A stretch of 64,000 nt of DNA from Callaeas wilsoni (taxonomy: Eukaryota > Chordata > Aves > Passeriformes > Callaeidae), in the NCBI GenBank assembly GCA_013398955.1, contig VWPU01009723.1, positions 62,001-126,000 of the forward strand, given 5' to 3'. Both the position numbers and the translations under genes were made by a program. The notes beneath the pieces were generated by a model. The model saw only the letters and a program-made list of their open reading frames with translations. It made no database searches and had not been told where the DNA came from. Shown here piece after piece: positions 37,541-51,092 of this stretch; position 1 is the first letter of the stretch; each line of letters begins with the position of its first letter.

Positions 37541-40500
37541 GTATGCTGCTATTTCAAACCCTTGTCACTGCAGTGATGTGGATGTGTTATAACCACCCTC
37601 TCTGCTTTTCATCTGTCTGTCACCAGCTGGCAGTTGTTGATGATTTATAGGATTAGATTTCAGACCTCATTAACCAACATAAGAGCATCTATGTGCTAAT
37701 TTCATCCTGTCAAATATTATTTGTAATAAACATGCTGGTAATTTCACCCAGTGGGGTTTATTGACTAAAACAGCAATGAGGCAGTGCCCACACACTGATC
37801 TGGTGGGTCTGTCATTAGTGAGCAGGCTGGTTGGTACAGCCCCATGTGCTCCTGGAACCCTGCTCGGCATTTGTCAGATGAGAGAGCCCAATTCAGCAAT
37901 CCCTGCTGCTGTCAATGGAATGGTAACTCTTAGAGCCCTTCCTTTCTCTGGTAATTTCAGCATCTTTAAAAGCATCCTATAACACAGCCCTGTACATGGG
38001 TATTTTCTTTTTATCTGAAAGCTCATGCCAGCAGTCGTAGCTTAGGCAACAAAATGTTATTTATTTTAATTGCCGAAGGTACCATCTGTTAGCAAAGCAG
38101 GGAAAATAGAAGTATCTGAAAGCACAGCTGGTCCCATGGCTCCTGGCTTTGGGTTCTGGGAATGAAATTTCCTTTCAGTAATGCTCCACGCTTGCTCCAA
38201 ACTATGAAGTGCTTGGAGGTGACATTCTCAACCTGCCTGATGTTCTCCATGCCACCCAAGTCCGCCTCTGGTGTGTGGTTTTTCTTCCTTTCAGGAAGCA
38301 AGGCAAGGTTATTTATCCCACATCCCTGCTTAGGGCAAATCACTGTTGCCAGGAAAAGTTCCATTAAAACAGTGCTTGTCTTACAGCCACCTCTAGAGAG
38401 TCCAAAATCTGCGAGTAGAAACTCCAGAGAGCAATAAGGCCACAGGACAGACCTTGCTCTGCTTCCTGGCTGGCCAGTGACACTGGATGCTGGGAGCATC
38501 CCTCTCAGCTTAGGATGGGACTGTATTTTTCTCTACTTCAAAACATCTGCAGTCCATATGGCACTTGTGGCATTTGTTAAACTAGAAGACAATCCAAATT
38601 CTCTATGATGGGAATGCTAGGGTCAAAGAAAGACGGTGATGCTGGAAAAGGCTGTGCATGCAGGGCCAAGGACACATGAGGTGCTTGTGAGCCCCAGCCT
38701 GTGCCTGTAAAGCCATAGGGGAAAGGTTCTGGAGAGAGCTGTCTCCGCCCCAGGCTGCTGCTGGGGATGCTTGGGGCAGGAGCCGCCTCCACCACGTCTC
38801 ACACTCCCACTTTCCCTTGGCACACAGCAAGGAATGGGCATCTGAGCACTAAGGATTTGTTACAGGACTCAACACTGCTGTACCAGCCTGGGATGTTTGC
38901 TACAAAGGCGGGCTGTTGGTGCAATATCAATAACAATAAACCCTGCTGGAATAGTAATTCTGTGGTTAGGCCAATTCCCCATATTTAGAAAAAATGATTT
39001 CTATGTATTTATTAAAGTCTGTAACTGCTGTGGCGAGGACTGATACCACTGGTACCCATTAGATGAACAGATGGTGCTTCTCCTGTGTTTTGTTACTGCT
39101 GTCACAGATGGGGAGAGCTCCTGTTTGAGGAAAGCCCTGTTTGGCAAGTGTTACCTGCTGGGGGTTGGGATTAGGAAAGCAGCCTGGATGTCATGTCCTT
39201 GCAATCTGCATCCAAGAGCCCATGATCACTGGCATGGAGGGGCACTCTGCAAGCATCCCCAGCAGACAGTGCAAAGACAGATGAAGAGGAAGTGTCATGA
39301 ACCTTCTGTGCTTCTCTTTAACACCTCTGGTCTTCCACCACAGCCCAGGCAGATTTACAGAGGGAGGGAGGCTTTTTCAATGGTGGCAGCTTCTGCACCT
39401 CTTCCCTGACACGGTGCACTCTCCACCTGCGGGGCAGCGCCTGTGGCACCAGTCCTGTTCACTCCATCCCAGCAGAGTCCAGTGGGACCCAGCTGGTTGC
39501 TGCTCCAGCAAGGGCAGCCTTGCATTGCCCTGCTGTTCCTTCACCTTGGCATCCACCCACAAGACTTGGCTGCAATGCCCTGGGTTTTCCCAGATACTAA
39601 CACGTAGGGCACATCTATCCTGAAGAAAATCTGTCCTGGGCTTGCAAACCAGGTAGGCTGAGCTTTTGTACTGCAAAGGCACTTATGGCTTTTATCTGAG
39701 CAGACTTGTTTTAGAGTAGCCAGAGCTGCTGTGGATTGCATTGGGAAGGAAGATTTTTGAAGTAATTCCCAGGTTCCTTTCCATTTTGCTCCCTGGGCAG
39801 CTCTAAAAGCTTTGTTTGGCACAGTATAAAAGCTCTTGGGTGGTTTGGCAACCAGACGAGCAACCAGTTGTCCTGTCCCAGTAGCCAGGCCAGCTCCCAG
39901 CTAAAAGCTCCTGTGCTGGCTGGGTGCATCTCCTGACGCTCACTGAAGCTGTCACGTTGCCAGAAAAATGTTTCAGCAGCTGCAGTCTGACTCCAACTGC
40001 TCTTAAAATCCCATTTAAAGGATTTCCTCTCTGCTTTGCAGGGAGACAGTCCTAAGCAATGGGCTTAGCTGTTTGACAGGCTCTTCTGACAGCTTCGGCA
40101 GTGAAACACAGCAGGAAAAGGGCAGGATGGCCCGTGATCCTAAAATATTCTTGTTCCTCTGTGCTTGCCATTGATTCTACTGCTAAATTTCCCAGCAAGA
40201 CTAAGTCTAAATAATTTATAGGTAGGGATCTTTCCTGCTCTGAAAAGCTTCTGAATAGATTTGTCACTTGAAGGAATATTTTCCATTCTTTTAATGAAAA
40301 AACAGTGTTCTGGAGATGATCGCCAATATCAGCACTTCTCCAAAGGTCACAAGCCTAAAACTGTTCAGGATTTATTTTTATTTCTACTTAATATATCATT
40401 TGAATGCAGAACCAAAATAATGAGAATGAAATTCAGAAGAATTGAAGCAAATGGGCTTTGTTTCTACAGAAGCCTGTTAATGAGCAGAGTATTGATATTC

Positions 40501-43500
40501 ACTTTAGGAATGGGCCTTGGAAAGTTCAGTAATAGGATTTCTATTTTAACTCTACTGCCTTGAAGCTTAATTTACCTCTGCAGCATCTTCAGTTTTCAGG
40601 TGAACAAGCAGTAGAGAGGTTGTCTTTTGTTGGGAAACGCTTCAGCCTGTTTCTGCATGGTGACAGAGGGACACACAGGCTCCTCAAGGGGGCACTTTGT
40701 CCCTGCACTAACATCCAAACTTCTGAGTGCCCTGCTCCAAGCTGGACGTGCAGGTACTCAGGGATGCTCACCTGGCTCAGCTTGCCAGCTCTGTACCATC
40801 TTGGACCCATAGGAATCCGTTTTCATAGATTTTTTTATTTCATAGCTGAATGGAAGTACTTTTTTTTTTCAGGATTGTTTTTCTTTTCCTGGAAAGGTTC
40901 ACTAACCATTTTTAAGCAAAGACCTGGCTGCCCCTGCATCACACCCAGCAGTCCCTGCTCTTTGCCCAGCTGTGTGCCACGCTGCGGGCACTGAGCCCAG
41001 ACACAAAGCCTGTGTGACACTGACTGACCAAAGCAGTGACCTCCAGCCAGCTGCCTCCAGGGGCTTTGCCAGGGCCATCCGGGTGTGCAGCCAATGCCTC
41101 CCGCAGTGGCTGCAGGGCGATGCAGTGCCCAAGCCGCAGTGCCCAAGCTGCAGTGCCCACTCTCACCTTCTCCTGTTTCCCAAATGTCCCCACCACTTAA
41201 CCAGGGCAATTTAAAGAATGACACTCAGATGATTCTCAGTACCATCTGCCTAAACACTGCTTTTTCTAGAAAGTCAATTAAGCTGTAGTGCTTCTTTGCA
41301 GAGAATGATGGCTGCACTCTGATGAGAAATGCACTTGATAATTTAATAGGCATTTTGTCTTTTTCCTAACAAGCTGTGTTGATTTCTGAGAGGTCTGTTA
41401 TTCACTAAGGGAGGAAAATGTATGAACTGAAGTAAAACACAGAACATTCATTAATGTGAAGGATGTTTAATCTCTGTGAACTAAAAATAAAGCTTGTGAG
41501 CTATTTGGATTATTGGCATTTCCTAAATTTCTTTATCATTCAAATGTTGGGACAGTCAGTGGGGAAAATGTCAGCTTTTTAAATTAAAAAGAGTTGTTTT
41601 AAAATAATGGAAAAAATAACGTTTTGACTTTTGAAGTAAAAAAAAAGAATATTTTCAAGGTCAAAGACAAAATGTTCAATAACTTTTTAGGGCTCCGGTT
41701 TGAATGAATCAGTCCCAGGCTGCAAGAGGATTCTTGACATTTCAGTTCACAGAAGTTTTTGATTGTCTTCGGTGCTGGAATATAGATCATTTTCAAAGTC
41801 TCAAATGCAAAGTGATTGGAAAACTCTTTTCCACTCAACCCTGGTAAAACTCTCCAGGAAGGGGGTGAAGATATAGGCTCCCTGCCAGAGAGCAGGAGTT
41901 CTGCTAAACCAGCATCTCCATATTCTTTCTCTTAGAAAATGCTTTTTCTTCCAAAGCAAATAGTGGAGGGCTGGAGGGAAGAGCAGGAGACACAGTGACA
42001 CTGTCCCGTGCTGGCTGGTAACCCTGTAGTGCCTCTGAGGTACAGAAGGCCTGAATTTAAGTCTTCCTCTGGTTTGGATCTGCTTCACACAAATACAAGC
42101 ATCTCCTGAAAGCGTTGCCACTTCCCAGGGCCTCTCTGCTCATCACTTGCAGGCAGACTCTTAGGAGAATTTGACTTTATTAATGATTTAAGCCTTGTGG
42201 GATGGAGACTGACACGAGATGAGTGATGGGCAGAGTGTGGGTGAGCTGTGAAGAAAGGGAGAGGCTGAGATCGAGCCACATCAGGAACTGACCGAGGCAG
42301 GGCCATGGCAGGAATCAAAAGAACAGGCCAGGGTGAAGAAAGTCACAGATTTACGTCAGGCAAGCCTTTTTTTTGCCTCATCTTGTTTTCCTAATAAATT
42401 TAAATATGGAAAGTAGCATGTCATCTATATGGAGCCACATTTTTGTATTTACTGTAAATCCACCTTTGCAGCTGGTAGTCAGTCCCAGCATGGTTGCATG
42501 GCTGGAGCCACCTTGGTTTGGTGCCTGACACCAGAACTGAACTGAAATCCTGCAAAAAGCAGGCAGCCTGTCATTCCTCTCCCCAGCACCCTCCTACCAG
42601 CAATGCAGGAGGGTCCTCAGGTCTGTGGCTGACACAGTGCTCATAAGCAGCCACTGCTCAGCAGGTTCTACAGCATCCGCAGCAGAAGAGATGAACATCT
42701 CTACTGCGTTGCAGGGAATGCTTCAACAAACCCGGAACACACTCTCTGAAATTTAGCTTCCACCCCAGGAAGAGGTCACATAAACCGGTATAACCTCCGG
42801 GGACCTCCACTGGATTTAATCCAGGATCCCCTTGGCACAGCTGGAGTCCTGTCCGTGCCTGCATGGGCACAGCCATGGGCAGCATCACAGCACCAGGCCT
42901 GAGCCCTTCCTGGTGAGCCCTCTCATCCAGATGTTGCAGGACACGAGCACAGTCCGCCACGGTGGTCTGCTCCTCTTTCTGCCCTTCCCTGCCTCTTGAG
43001 TATGTTTTGCTTGTGACTCCTTGAATCTTCTTTAAGCCCCATCTGCACTAGAAGTTTGTTATACGTCCTAAACCAAGAAATACTGTGGAACCTAGGGAGC
43101 CTTTTCCCTTGGACTAAGTACAAGCAGAGAGAAGCGAGATACAAATCACACACAACTCTTCTGCAGAAATGGGCTTACTTTTGCACTTAGTTGTTGAAGA
43201 AGATTTGGGGCATTCTGACATTTTATGGACTTGACTAATGACTCACCTACAGTTACTCTCGGGTCTGGAAACTTGCCTCTCTGCAGCTCAAAAGATGTCT
43301 GAAAGATCAATCTCTTGATCTGAGGGCTGAGTTCAAGATGACCCAGAAGGAGTGATGGGAACCCGCTTGTCCCAGGACTGCTCCTGGACATCTCCTGTGG
43401 TGCTACCAAACATCCCATTGCTTTGCTTTCCCTTGCCAGGAGGTTTTCTTTTTGGGAAAGGCCCAATAATCCAGTTGGCTGTGGCACAGTTAGTAAATGA

Positions 43501-46500
43501 CAGAGCAAACTTCATAAAGGGCACCAGGTTTTAAGATGCTTTCAGGTAGCTTGAGAGCAATGCAAGGTTTATGTAGCAGTTAATAATGTGATATAGGCTC
43601 CTTACAGGTTTACTGATCTCTATATTCTTGAAGTTGCAGTTCTTCCTGCTGAGTTAAAAGCTCTGAATATAATATCCTGAGACTAAACTCTGATTTTTTT
43701 TGAAAGTGTGTGTATGTAAATGCCAGAGAGAGGAACAGAGATTAAAACTGCTGAGATTATGCCTGAAGCAAGAGTAAACAGACGGATTTCATGTTTAGGA
43801 CACTGAAGAAATGCAAAGCGGCCATCTGCCAAAGGTTCCTGTGAGCTCTCAAAGAGTACTGTGAGGTAAAACAATATTGTAATTTAACCAGAGGGTGAGT
43901 AATGCTGCTTCTGGCAGCTGCACAGGGGCTGGAAATATTTGCACAGCCTACACTTACGGATCTTCTCAGGATCGTGTTGGCAGTGCTCCTATGGAAAGGT
44001 CAGGTCCTAGTACCTGGGCAGGGACCCAACTTTTGGGTTCTGGGTCTTAAAGAATCAACGTTGTTCTGGTGTTGAGAGAGGTTCCTCACCTGAGCAACAA
44101 CTAACAGAAATCCCTGGAACAATCTCAAGTATCCTTTAATTGGAAAGTATGATTAGTTTTTTTAAAAACCCAATGTATTAAATTACTGCAATGATTGAGG
44201 CAAGGACTGAATGAAATGGAGCTTCTTCATTTGATTAAAAGCTGTAAATTAGTTTTGGAACAGGCTTGAATCTTGTGGCTGGATGGGAACAAACTCACAG
44301 TCCCTTTGCTGGTGTGTGCCACTTGGCACCACGGGACTCTGTGCTGAGCTCGCTTGTATCACCTTTTCATCTGCATTTCATATGGCAAATCCTCTCCCTG
44401 CTCCTCCCCTTCCTACCTGGGAAATTGCATCTTTGAGCTTAGATAAAGGCTGTAATTCCTGTGTTTCCAAAAGGCCCTCCTGAAACATGTACACCATTCA
44501 AACACTGCTCTAAGACATCCCTTCCCATGGCACAGGCACAGCTCAAGGCCAACTTCACATGATTGTAATTCCGAGTGATTAAAATTTATGGTGGCTAATC
44601 TGTCAGAAAGCATATGTCAGAGCAGCATGCAGCTGATCAGGTGCGTAATCTGATAACTGCTGGTGACTCTGCTGTGTAATCTACAGCCTGATTCCGAGGG
44701 GACGGTATTTAACCTGTGGCAGTTTATGAGACTAGAAAGAAATAATAAAACCCAGTGTAGACTTAGGAGGAAAAGATAAAAGCTATTGAAAAGCAGCTGA
44801 TGAAATGGTTGAGGTGTTACAGCACCAGCAGCAGTAATCAAGAGCCCTGCTAAATTGTTGGGCTGCGTGACCTTGGCTGGGAGTAGATATGGAGTGAAGG
44901 TGTACAGCTCGGGCTAGCAAAAATGCAGGCAAATGAGGAGATAAAATAGCAGCCTTTCAAAACTGATCCTGTTCAAAGGTACCACAAGGGATTTCCAAAG
45001 CAATTTTTTTTGTAGAATTTAATTAAAATGCTTTAAAATTTCTGGGAAGCGAGAAATTGCTTGGCAGGATTGTTGGATTTTGGCATCATGAAGGCTGAAT
45101 AGTGAGCCCTCACTGGTGGCCAGGCAGTGGAAATGTGCTTGGCTGTGTTTCATTTTGGAAAGTCTGAGGATTGCCATCAGCAATGTAGGCATTCCAGGCA
45201 TGGAGGGATAGTAGGAGATAGGGATCAGCAGCCAGGCATAGACAGGCTTGGCCTTGGGTGCTGAGGAAGATTCCTCTTTCTCACCTTGCCCAAAAACCAT
45301 GTAAGGCTGCTTTGACTCATTTCAAAAACGTTCTGGAGATCATGTTAGTAATCCAAGCTGGTCATAGCCTGTCTGTGGGGAAGTATCAAACTCTTTATGC
45401 ACTTTTCCTCCAGCCTGCCATGATGCTATTTATGCTCCCATTTCTGCTGCTGGGGCTGCAGCACTGTGTGAGAGGTTGGGCTCGGTGCTGCTCCAACAAC
45501 ACACAGTGAGGACAGGGCACAGTAATCTTCCCATCCCTCCTGCTACCTATTTGCTGCTGTCAGGGTCCCTTGAGCAGGTGTTTCTAGGTCAGGCTGCAGT
45601 TTACCCAGAGATTCATTCACCTAATGGCCCATGAAGTGCCAGCCTCAGGATAAGGGACTCATTCCCCTCCTTCGGGCAATGAATCCAGCAGACCTTTGCA
45701 ATTGCTGCTTACTGTGTCTCATTGAGGAGTGCTGGGGTAGCTTTGCTTTAGAAAGAGGAAATGTGCTGATGAATTAGGAGCGGTGCCAGGCTCCCAAAAG
45801 GACTTGTCCTTTCTTTTTAATAAGGTGGTTTCTTGTAACCTCCCCATCATTTCTAATAAACTCTTGCACTGTCAAAGCCGCACTTGGCTAACTTTCTCGT
45901 TTTCCATCTGCTTATGAAAAGGGCTTATGAGAGATGAATATGTAAGAGGAGATTCTGTTGAGGATGGCTGTCCTGTGCAATCAAGCAGATTTCCCATCTG
46001 GCTTTCTTTGGGCTTTTTTGGTTGGGTTTTCCAAAATAATGTTTCTGAAATGGGGAGCAGACCCTGACACACATATATGGCCCAGGTTCCTTTTCAAAGG
46101 GAGCTTGGGGTGGAGGCCAGGAGGGTTGTCATGCTGAGAACTGAGGTAGCAAAGCACGGTTTATCCCATAAATTTAGTTTTCTATTCCTTCTTGTGTGTG
46201 CTGGAACTGTACCTGTACTGCTAAGTGGGAACATGGTGGTGCTGCCTAGGTGTGATCACATCAGTCAATCTTTTTAGCAAGCTTTCTTCAAAAGGCTGAA
46301 TTGTGATATCAAAGCGATTCATCTTTAAATTTTATCTGAATGCCTGATCATGCTAAACTGGAACCTCTTCTTCAAATCTGTCCCAAACAGTCCTGTAAAA
46401 GGCAGAAATTACCCAGCAGATCATCCTTACCATACCTGCCTTGGAGTGATTTGTTACAGCAAAATGAAACTGTCCAAAAGTAATAAATTAAAAAATAAAT

Positions 46501-49500
46501 CCTCTTCATCAGTTCAAGGAGAATGTAGTCTGTAATTTATTATGGCAATGCCAAAGAAGTCTATTGCATACCTCTCACTTTTGGAGCCAGTAGAGATTTC
46601 CTGCAGCCTCTGTTCTTTTCCTTCCTGCAGGACATTAGACTGGTACAGAGATATTGGCTGAGCCCTCCACATCCAGATCCCACAGGGACCAACAGGAGCT
46701 ATGGTTTTGGCTCAGAGAGAAAAAAAGCCAGTTTATTTTTACTCATATTTATGACAGCTGTCTCTGACAGTGTCCATGAGTGCTCACCAGTAAGGATGAA
46801 TCCCAGTCAGGGATTAAAACTGGCCTGAGAGAGCCTCTTTCTGCCCCAGCACCTTGTTAAAGTGCAAATCTCTCCCAGAGAAGTGAGAAGGACCTTGCAG
46901 TTCGTGGCAGCAGAGTTGGTGTCGCAGTGTGCAGTGGTGTTTTTGTTTGCCTGTGGGGTGAGGGTGTTGTTGCAATCCTGTAACTCACACAGTGTGTTCA
47001 AAACAGAGGGGTCTTCTGTGTATTCCTGCTTTGCTGCTCTCAGAGAATGACCAGCCATCTGACTTAATTAAATTCAGCTAAACCTAAAAAGTGTCAGTCA
47101 ATGATACTTCTTAAAGCTTTGTCTGGAGAAGTTTATATATTTTTCTGTTCTAGGAATAGCTCAAATAAAAAATGGAGCTTCTTTAGCCACTGTTTTTGCT
47201 TCTAAGGGTCTGAAACATTTTTTTTTGTCCAAAAATAGCAATGAGCTTTATGAGAGACTGCAGTACATTCAAAACAGTTTCTGGTAGCCTTTCTAATGCA
47301 ATATTCCTTCTCCTCTTCAAAATGTCCCAGACCCTTTGTATGCTTGCCAGGCGGCCTTTTATCTCACACTGCTTGGGAAAGCTGCTGTGTCTCCCTGAAA
47401 GGGGAAATGAGCTCTAGGCCCTAAAGCAGCCTGCTCTGCTCTGTCCTTGCTTGGCCCTCTGTGCTCAAATCCCCCCCAAGAGTCGCCTACAGCCAGCTGG
47501 GGCTATGGCAGCTGAGGACACTGCCGCAGGGCCCTGGGGGAGATGCTGTCACCAGGAAAGGGATCAAGCCCCACTCTCCTCTCTCACTCCCTGCACATCA
47601 CCTACATTTTCTCTACGTCCTCTTGAGGCATGGGGGAAAAAGTCCCCCAAGTTTCCAGGCTGGATGGGGCCATGCAGCTGCCCAGCCGTGGGTAATTCAG
47701 ATATTGAAGTAGAAATGATGCCACCTCCGTCCATAAACTGCCCTTGAAATTTTAATTGGGTTGTTACACTAAGATGAAATGTGCTTTCTAATTTTTAATG
47801 TGTTTATTAAGTTGCCATATATGATTTATTATGTCCTTAATTATTAATTTTCTTGTTCATAAGTGCCTGGATTTTTTGTAAATGGTGAGATAGGGAAGTG
47901 TAATGCTATCACAGGGGAACCTTAAGTGAAATGAAGGGGTTGGCTTTTTAATGCAATTTATATTTATGAGAAACTAATAGAAGATAATTTTATATTATCA
48001 AAGTAATATAACTAATCCAAGATGATTTAAAGAATGATGATCAGATAGGGCTGTGAACTGATGTGAGCAGAAATTCAACAGCTGTAGGATTTAGGTCCTA
48101 ATTTTGCGAAACACTTTAAAACTCACTTTTATTGTTAGGGAGGTTGTCCTGCATTAAGTCCTAAGTTTGAAAAAAGTTATTAACCATTGCCCAAGGCTAC
48201 CTAATATTCTGTTTTCTGTGAAGTAGGATTTGATCTAGGGCAAAACTGAGTACAGGATAGACTGAAGCACAATTTTTGCTTGGATTCGTTCTCATGAAGC
48301 TTCATCTGCTGCGCGTTTGCAGATGGTGTATGTCAAGAGTGGGGTGAGCAAGGCTGGATTAAATTGGTTTAATCCAAGTTCATAATTTCTGGTGGGTTTT
48401 TTACACCACTGTGGGTGAAAAGAAAGCTCAAGTATTGGATCTAGTTGTAAAAGCAGCAAGCGTCATTCAGCCAAGGAAAAGAACCAGTATTATAGCCCTT
48501 CAGTAAGTTACAAGCACAGGGTAAAATCAACATTTTTATTAATACAGGTGAGAAGTTCTGAGCCTGCTTGTAAGAGTACAGTAATTACTCATGCACTTTC
48601 AGAGTTCCTTACTCAGTGCTGTGGCTGACTGTGAAGTTTCATAATGAAGTCATTCTGAATTAACAAGTCATTGCAAGTACATAAAATAAATCCATCTGAA
48701 TCCCTTGCATTTAATATTCCTTTAATTAACAGCAATTTAATTTTTTTGGTAGAGTATGTGCTGTATGAGGACAGCAATTCTTTTATTCTGTAATTCCAGT
48801 TCAAGGGGGGAAAAGCAACAATATTTGGATCCCTATTTCAAAGTACTTCCTGACAAATAAGTTTTTCCTGGTATAAATAAAGGACTTGTCAGAATTCACT
48901 TTTCATTTTCAAATGTCAAGGTCAGCTAGATGTTTGTAAATTAGTTCATGCCAAGAGAAATTAATGAACCAGTAAAAAGACAGATACAGAGATTTGGCTC
49001 TATGAACATGTTGGTTAATCATCTGAGAGTCCACTAAATATGCTTTTGATTACTTTCTTGACTTTATCTCTTTATTCAATTTGAATAAATCTTAGTCACA
49101 CTTCAGTTTGCTGGGAGGCACATCTCCACTTAGGTCTTCTTGGAACCTTTTTTAGTTTTATATTAAACAAATATCAAGTTCTATAACCAGTATGTGGAAT
49201 AACGACAGCAGTTATTCTGCAGACATTTCAGATACATCAATAGAGGTGTGACATAAAACAGGAATACAGGTTAAAGGGGTTTTAAGGAGTGATATATTGA
49301 AGTAAATGAGTGGCTCTGGTGGACTTCGCAAATGCTACAGGGTGATAATTTCCCAAAGAATAATAACCCAGATGCTGTCACAACTACTAAAACTTCCCAC
49401 CCACATTCTGGACAAAAGAGGAATAAGGATTCAGTTACAGGCATTCATGGACTCTTCATCATCTCAGAGCTCTGAGGATCCCAACAGACCCAGAGCAGGC

Positions 49501-50940
49501 AAAAAGCAGGCAGACTCCCTGCCAAGAGCAGGGTCCTGGCCACACACTGACAGCAGGAACAACTGAGGTCTCTTTCCTCAGCTAGCTGAGTCTTTCAGAC
49601 TTATTTTTAATTCTGTGTCATCACCTTGATGTCTTTTCATAGGTTGTTTTTCATTGCCTCTCACTGGAGAGACAACAGCAGATTTATGAGAGGCTATACA
49701 ACTTTTGCCTGAGGTTTTCCTGATGACAACTTCATGACTGGGGTGTTTCCTCTCCTGCTTTATTGCACTGCATTCCTCTCAATTTTCAACTGCACACCAA
49801 AAAATCACACACACTGACCCATGAAAATGCAGATTTCTGTTCCTCTTCCAGTTCCAGCTTCATTCTTTCTTAAGAGGAGAATTGAGGTTTTAAGTCAATA
49901 GCTTGATTATATCTAATGTGAATTGATGGTAGACGCAAGCAGCTTAATGCAGCATTTCAGCTCCTTCACTTCTGTTGTGAACTCAAGAACATTATTCAAA
50001 AGGAATGTCCCCCAGGCATGGGCTGCTCTGCTGACACCCCAAGAGATGAGCTGATGCCTTCTGCTGGGAATCACAGCAGCCCCAGCTGTGCCAGCAGGAG
50101 AAGAGTCTGGCTGCAGATCACAGAGGTGAGAGAATAGCAAATGGATGAGTGCAAACCATGAGGACCCTCTTCCCACACCCTCGGGAAGGGGCCATGGCCA
50201 CACCTGGCCTGAGGGAGAGGCTCCCCTGCACAGCTCTCAGAAAAGGCAGCTCACGGATGCAAAGGCAAGAGGAAGTTTTCCCTCTCCCCAGCCCTTCCTG
50301 TGGTGCCAGGGTGGGACCACTTACCTGACAGACCTGGCCAGGGCTTCACCAAGTGAGGAGATCAAGTCCCTCCAGGGGACTGGTGGCCATGGCCACCCCC
50401 TCCCAGGGACCCCTGGTGCCTGCTTGTACTTCCAGCTCTCACCCTTTCTCAAATCAAAATTCCCACTAACCTCAGACTGCCAGCCCATTCAAAGACTTGC
50501 AAAAGGAATGAGTTAAATAAACATGAGAGCTGACCTCCCAGAGGAGGGCAGATAATTGAGCACTAATTGGAGCAACATTTTAAAAGCCATTATGGATTTT
50601 ATTTGCAGTTCAGTAACTGCTTAAATGCCTGGCTCTAGGGCAAGAGGGTGATGCTCATCCTGACTGGACTGGTAAGGTGCTCTCTGTGGCAGTTGTGTTC
50701 GGACAGTTGCTGGTTGTGTTTCTGAGAGCTAAAGGAGATACTGATTCAGCAATAGCCTGGTTTTGCAACACAGGCATTTTTTCATCAGGGCTAAATTGCT
50801 GACAGCTTATTAGAACATGATAATCACATATTTGTTTCACTCATCACCAATGCAACTGGTAAAACCAAAGCAGATAACGAGAGCCCATAATAAAACAAAG
50901 GCATTTACAGTAGGTAGAGGAGCAGGTGGATCTCATTTCT
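37541..50940. other. Unique non-coding DNA, no gene seen
   Basis: More than 13 kb without a recognisable CR1 or gene. Open frames worth noting are 39071-39409 (plus, hydrophobic start), 40560-40994 (plus) and 42658-43047 (minus); none has a family I recognise. A short 14-bp tandem repeat lies at 41122-41159, a T run at 40860-40869, and an AT-rich TAAT-dense stretch at 47740-48040. A perfect CAG/GTAAGT donor motif occurs on the minus strand near 50325, but no matching acceptor or conserved frame is evident. Confidence 0.5.
41122..41159. repeat. Short tandem repeat, 14-bp unit x 2.7
   Basis: GCAGTGCCCAAGCC is followed by a copy differing only in its last base and then by a partial copy, GCAGTGCCCA. 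It lies in a GC-rich patch (about 40.9-41.2 kb) and most likely arose by replication slippage. Confidence 0.9.
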
Positions 50941-51092
50941 AATCATAGAATCACAGATACATTAAAGTTGGAAAAGATCTTTAAATTCATCAAGTCCAAC
51001 CATCTACCCAGCACCACCACCATGTTCACCACTAAACCATGTACCAAAGTGCCACATCCAAATGCTTTTTAAACACTTCCAGGGATAGTGAC
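50941..51092 (-). mobile_element. CR1 LINE 3' UTR fragment (minus orientation)
   Basis: Starting at AATCATAGAATCACAGA on the plus strand (the reverse of the CR1 3' octamer tail), the segment continues through AAGTTGGAAAAGATCTTTAAA, CATCAAGTCCAACCATC, CACTAAACCATGTACC and CTTCCAGGGATAGTGAC. All follow the reverse-complemented CR1 3' UTR in order. Similarity stops abruptly at about 51092, before the ORF2 C-terminus. This is a short 5'-truncated copy with no coding sequence. Confidence 0.93.

Noticed and set aside
50300..50345. Perfect CAG/GTAAGT splice donor on the minus strand
   Set aside because: No acceptor or convincing exon frame was found upstream of it; such motifs occur by chance.
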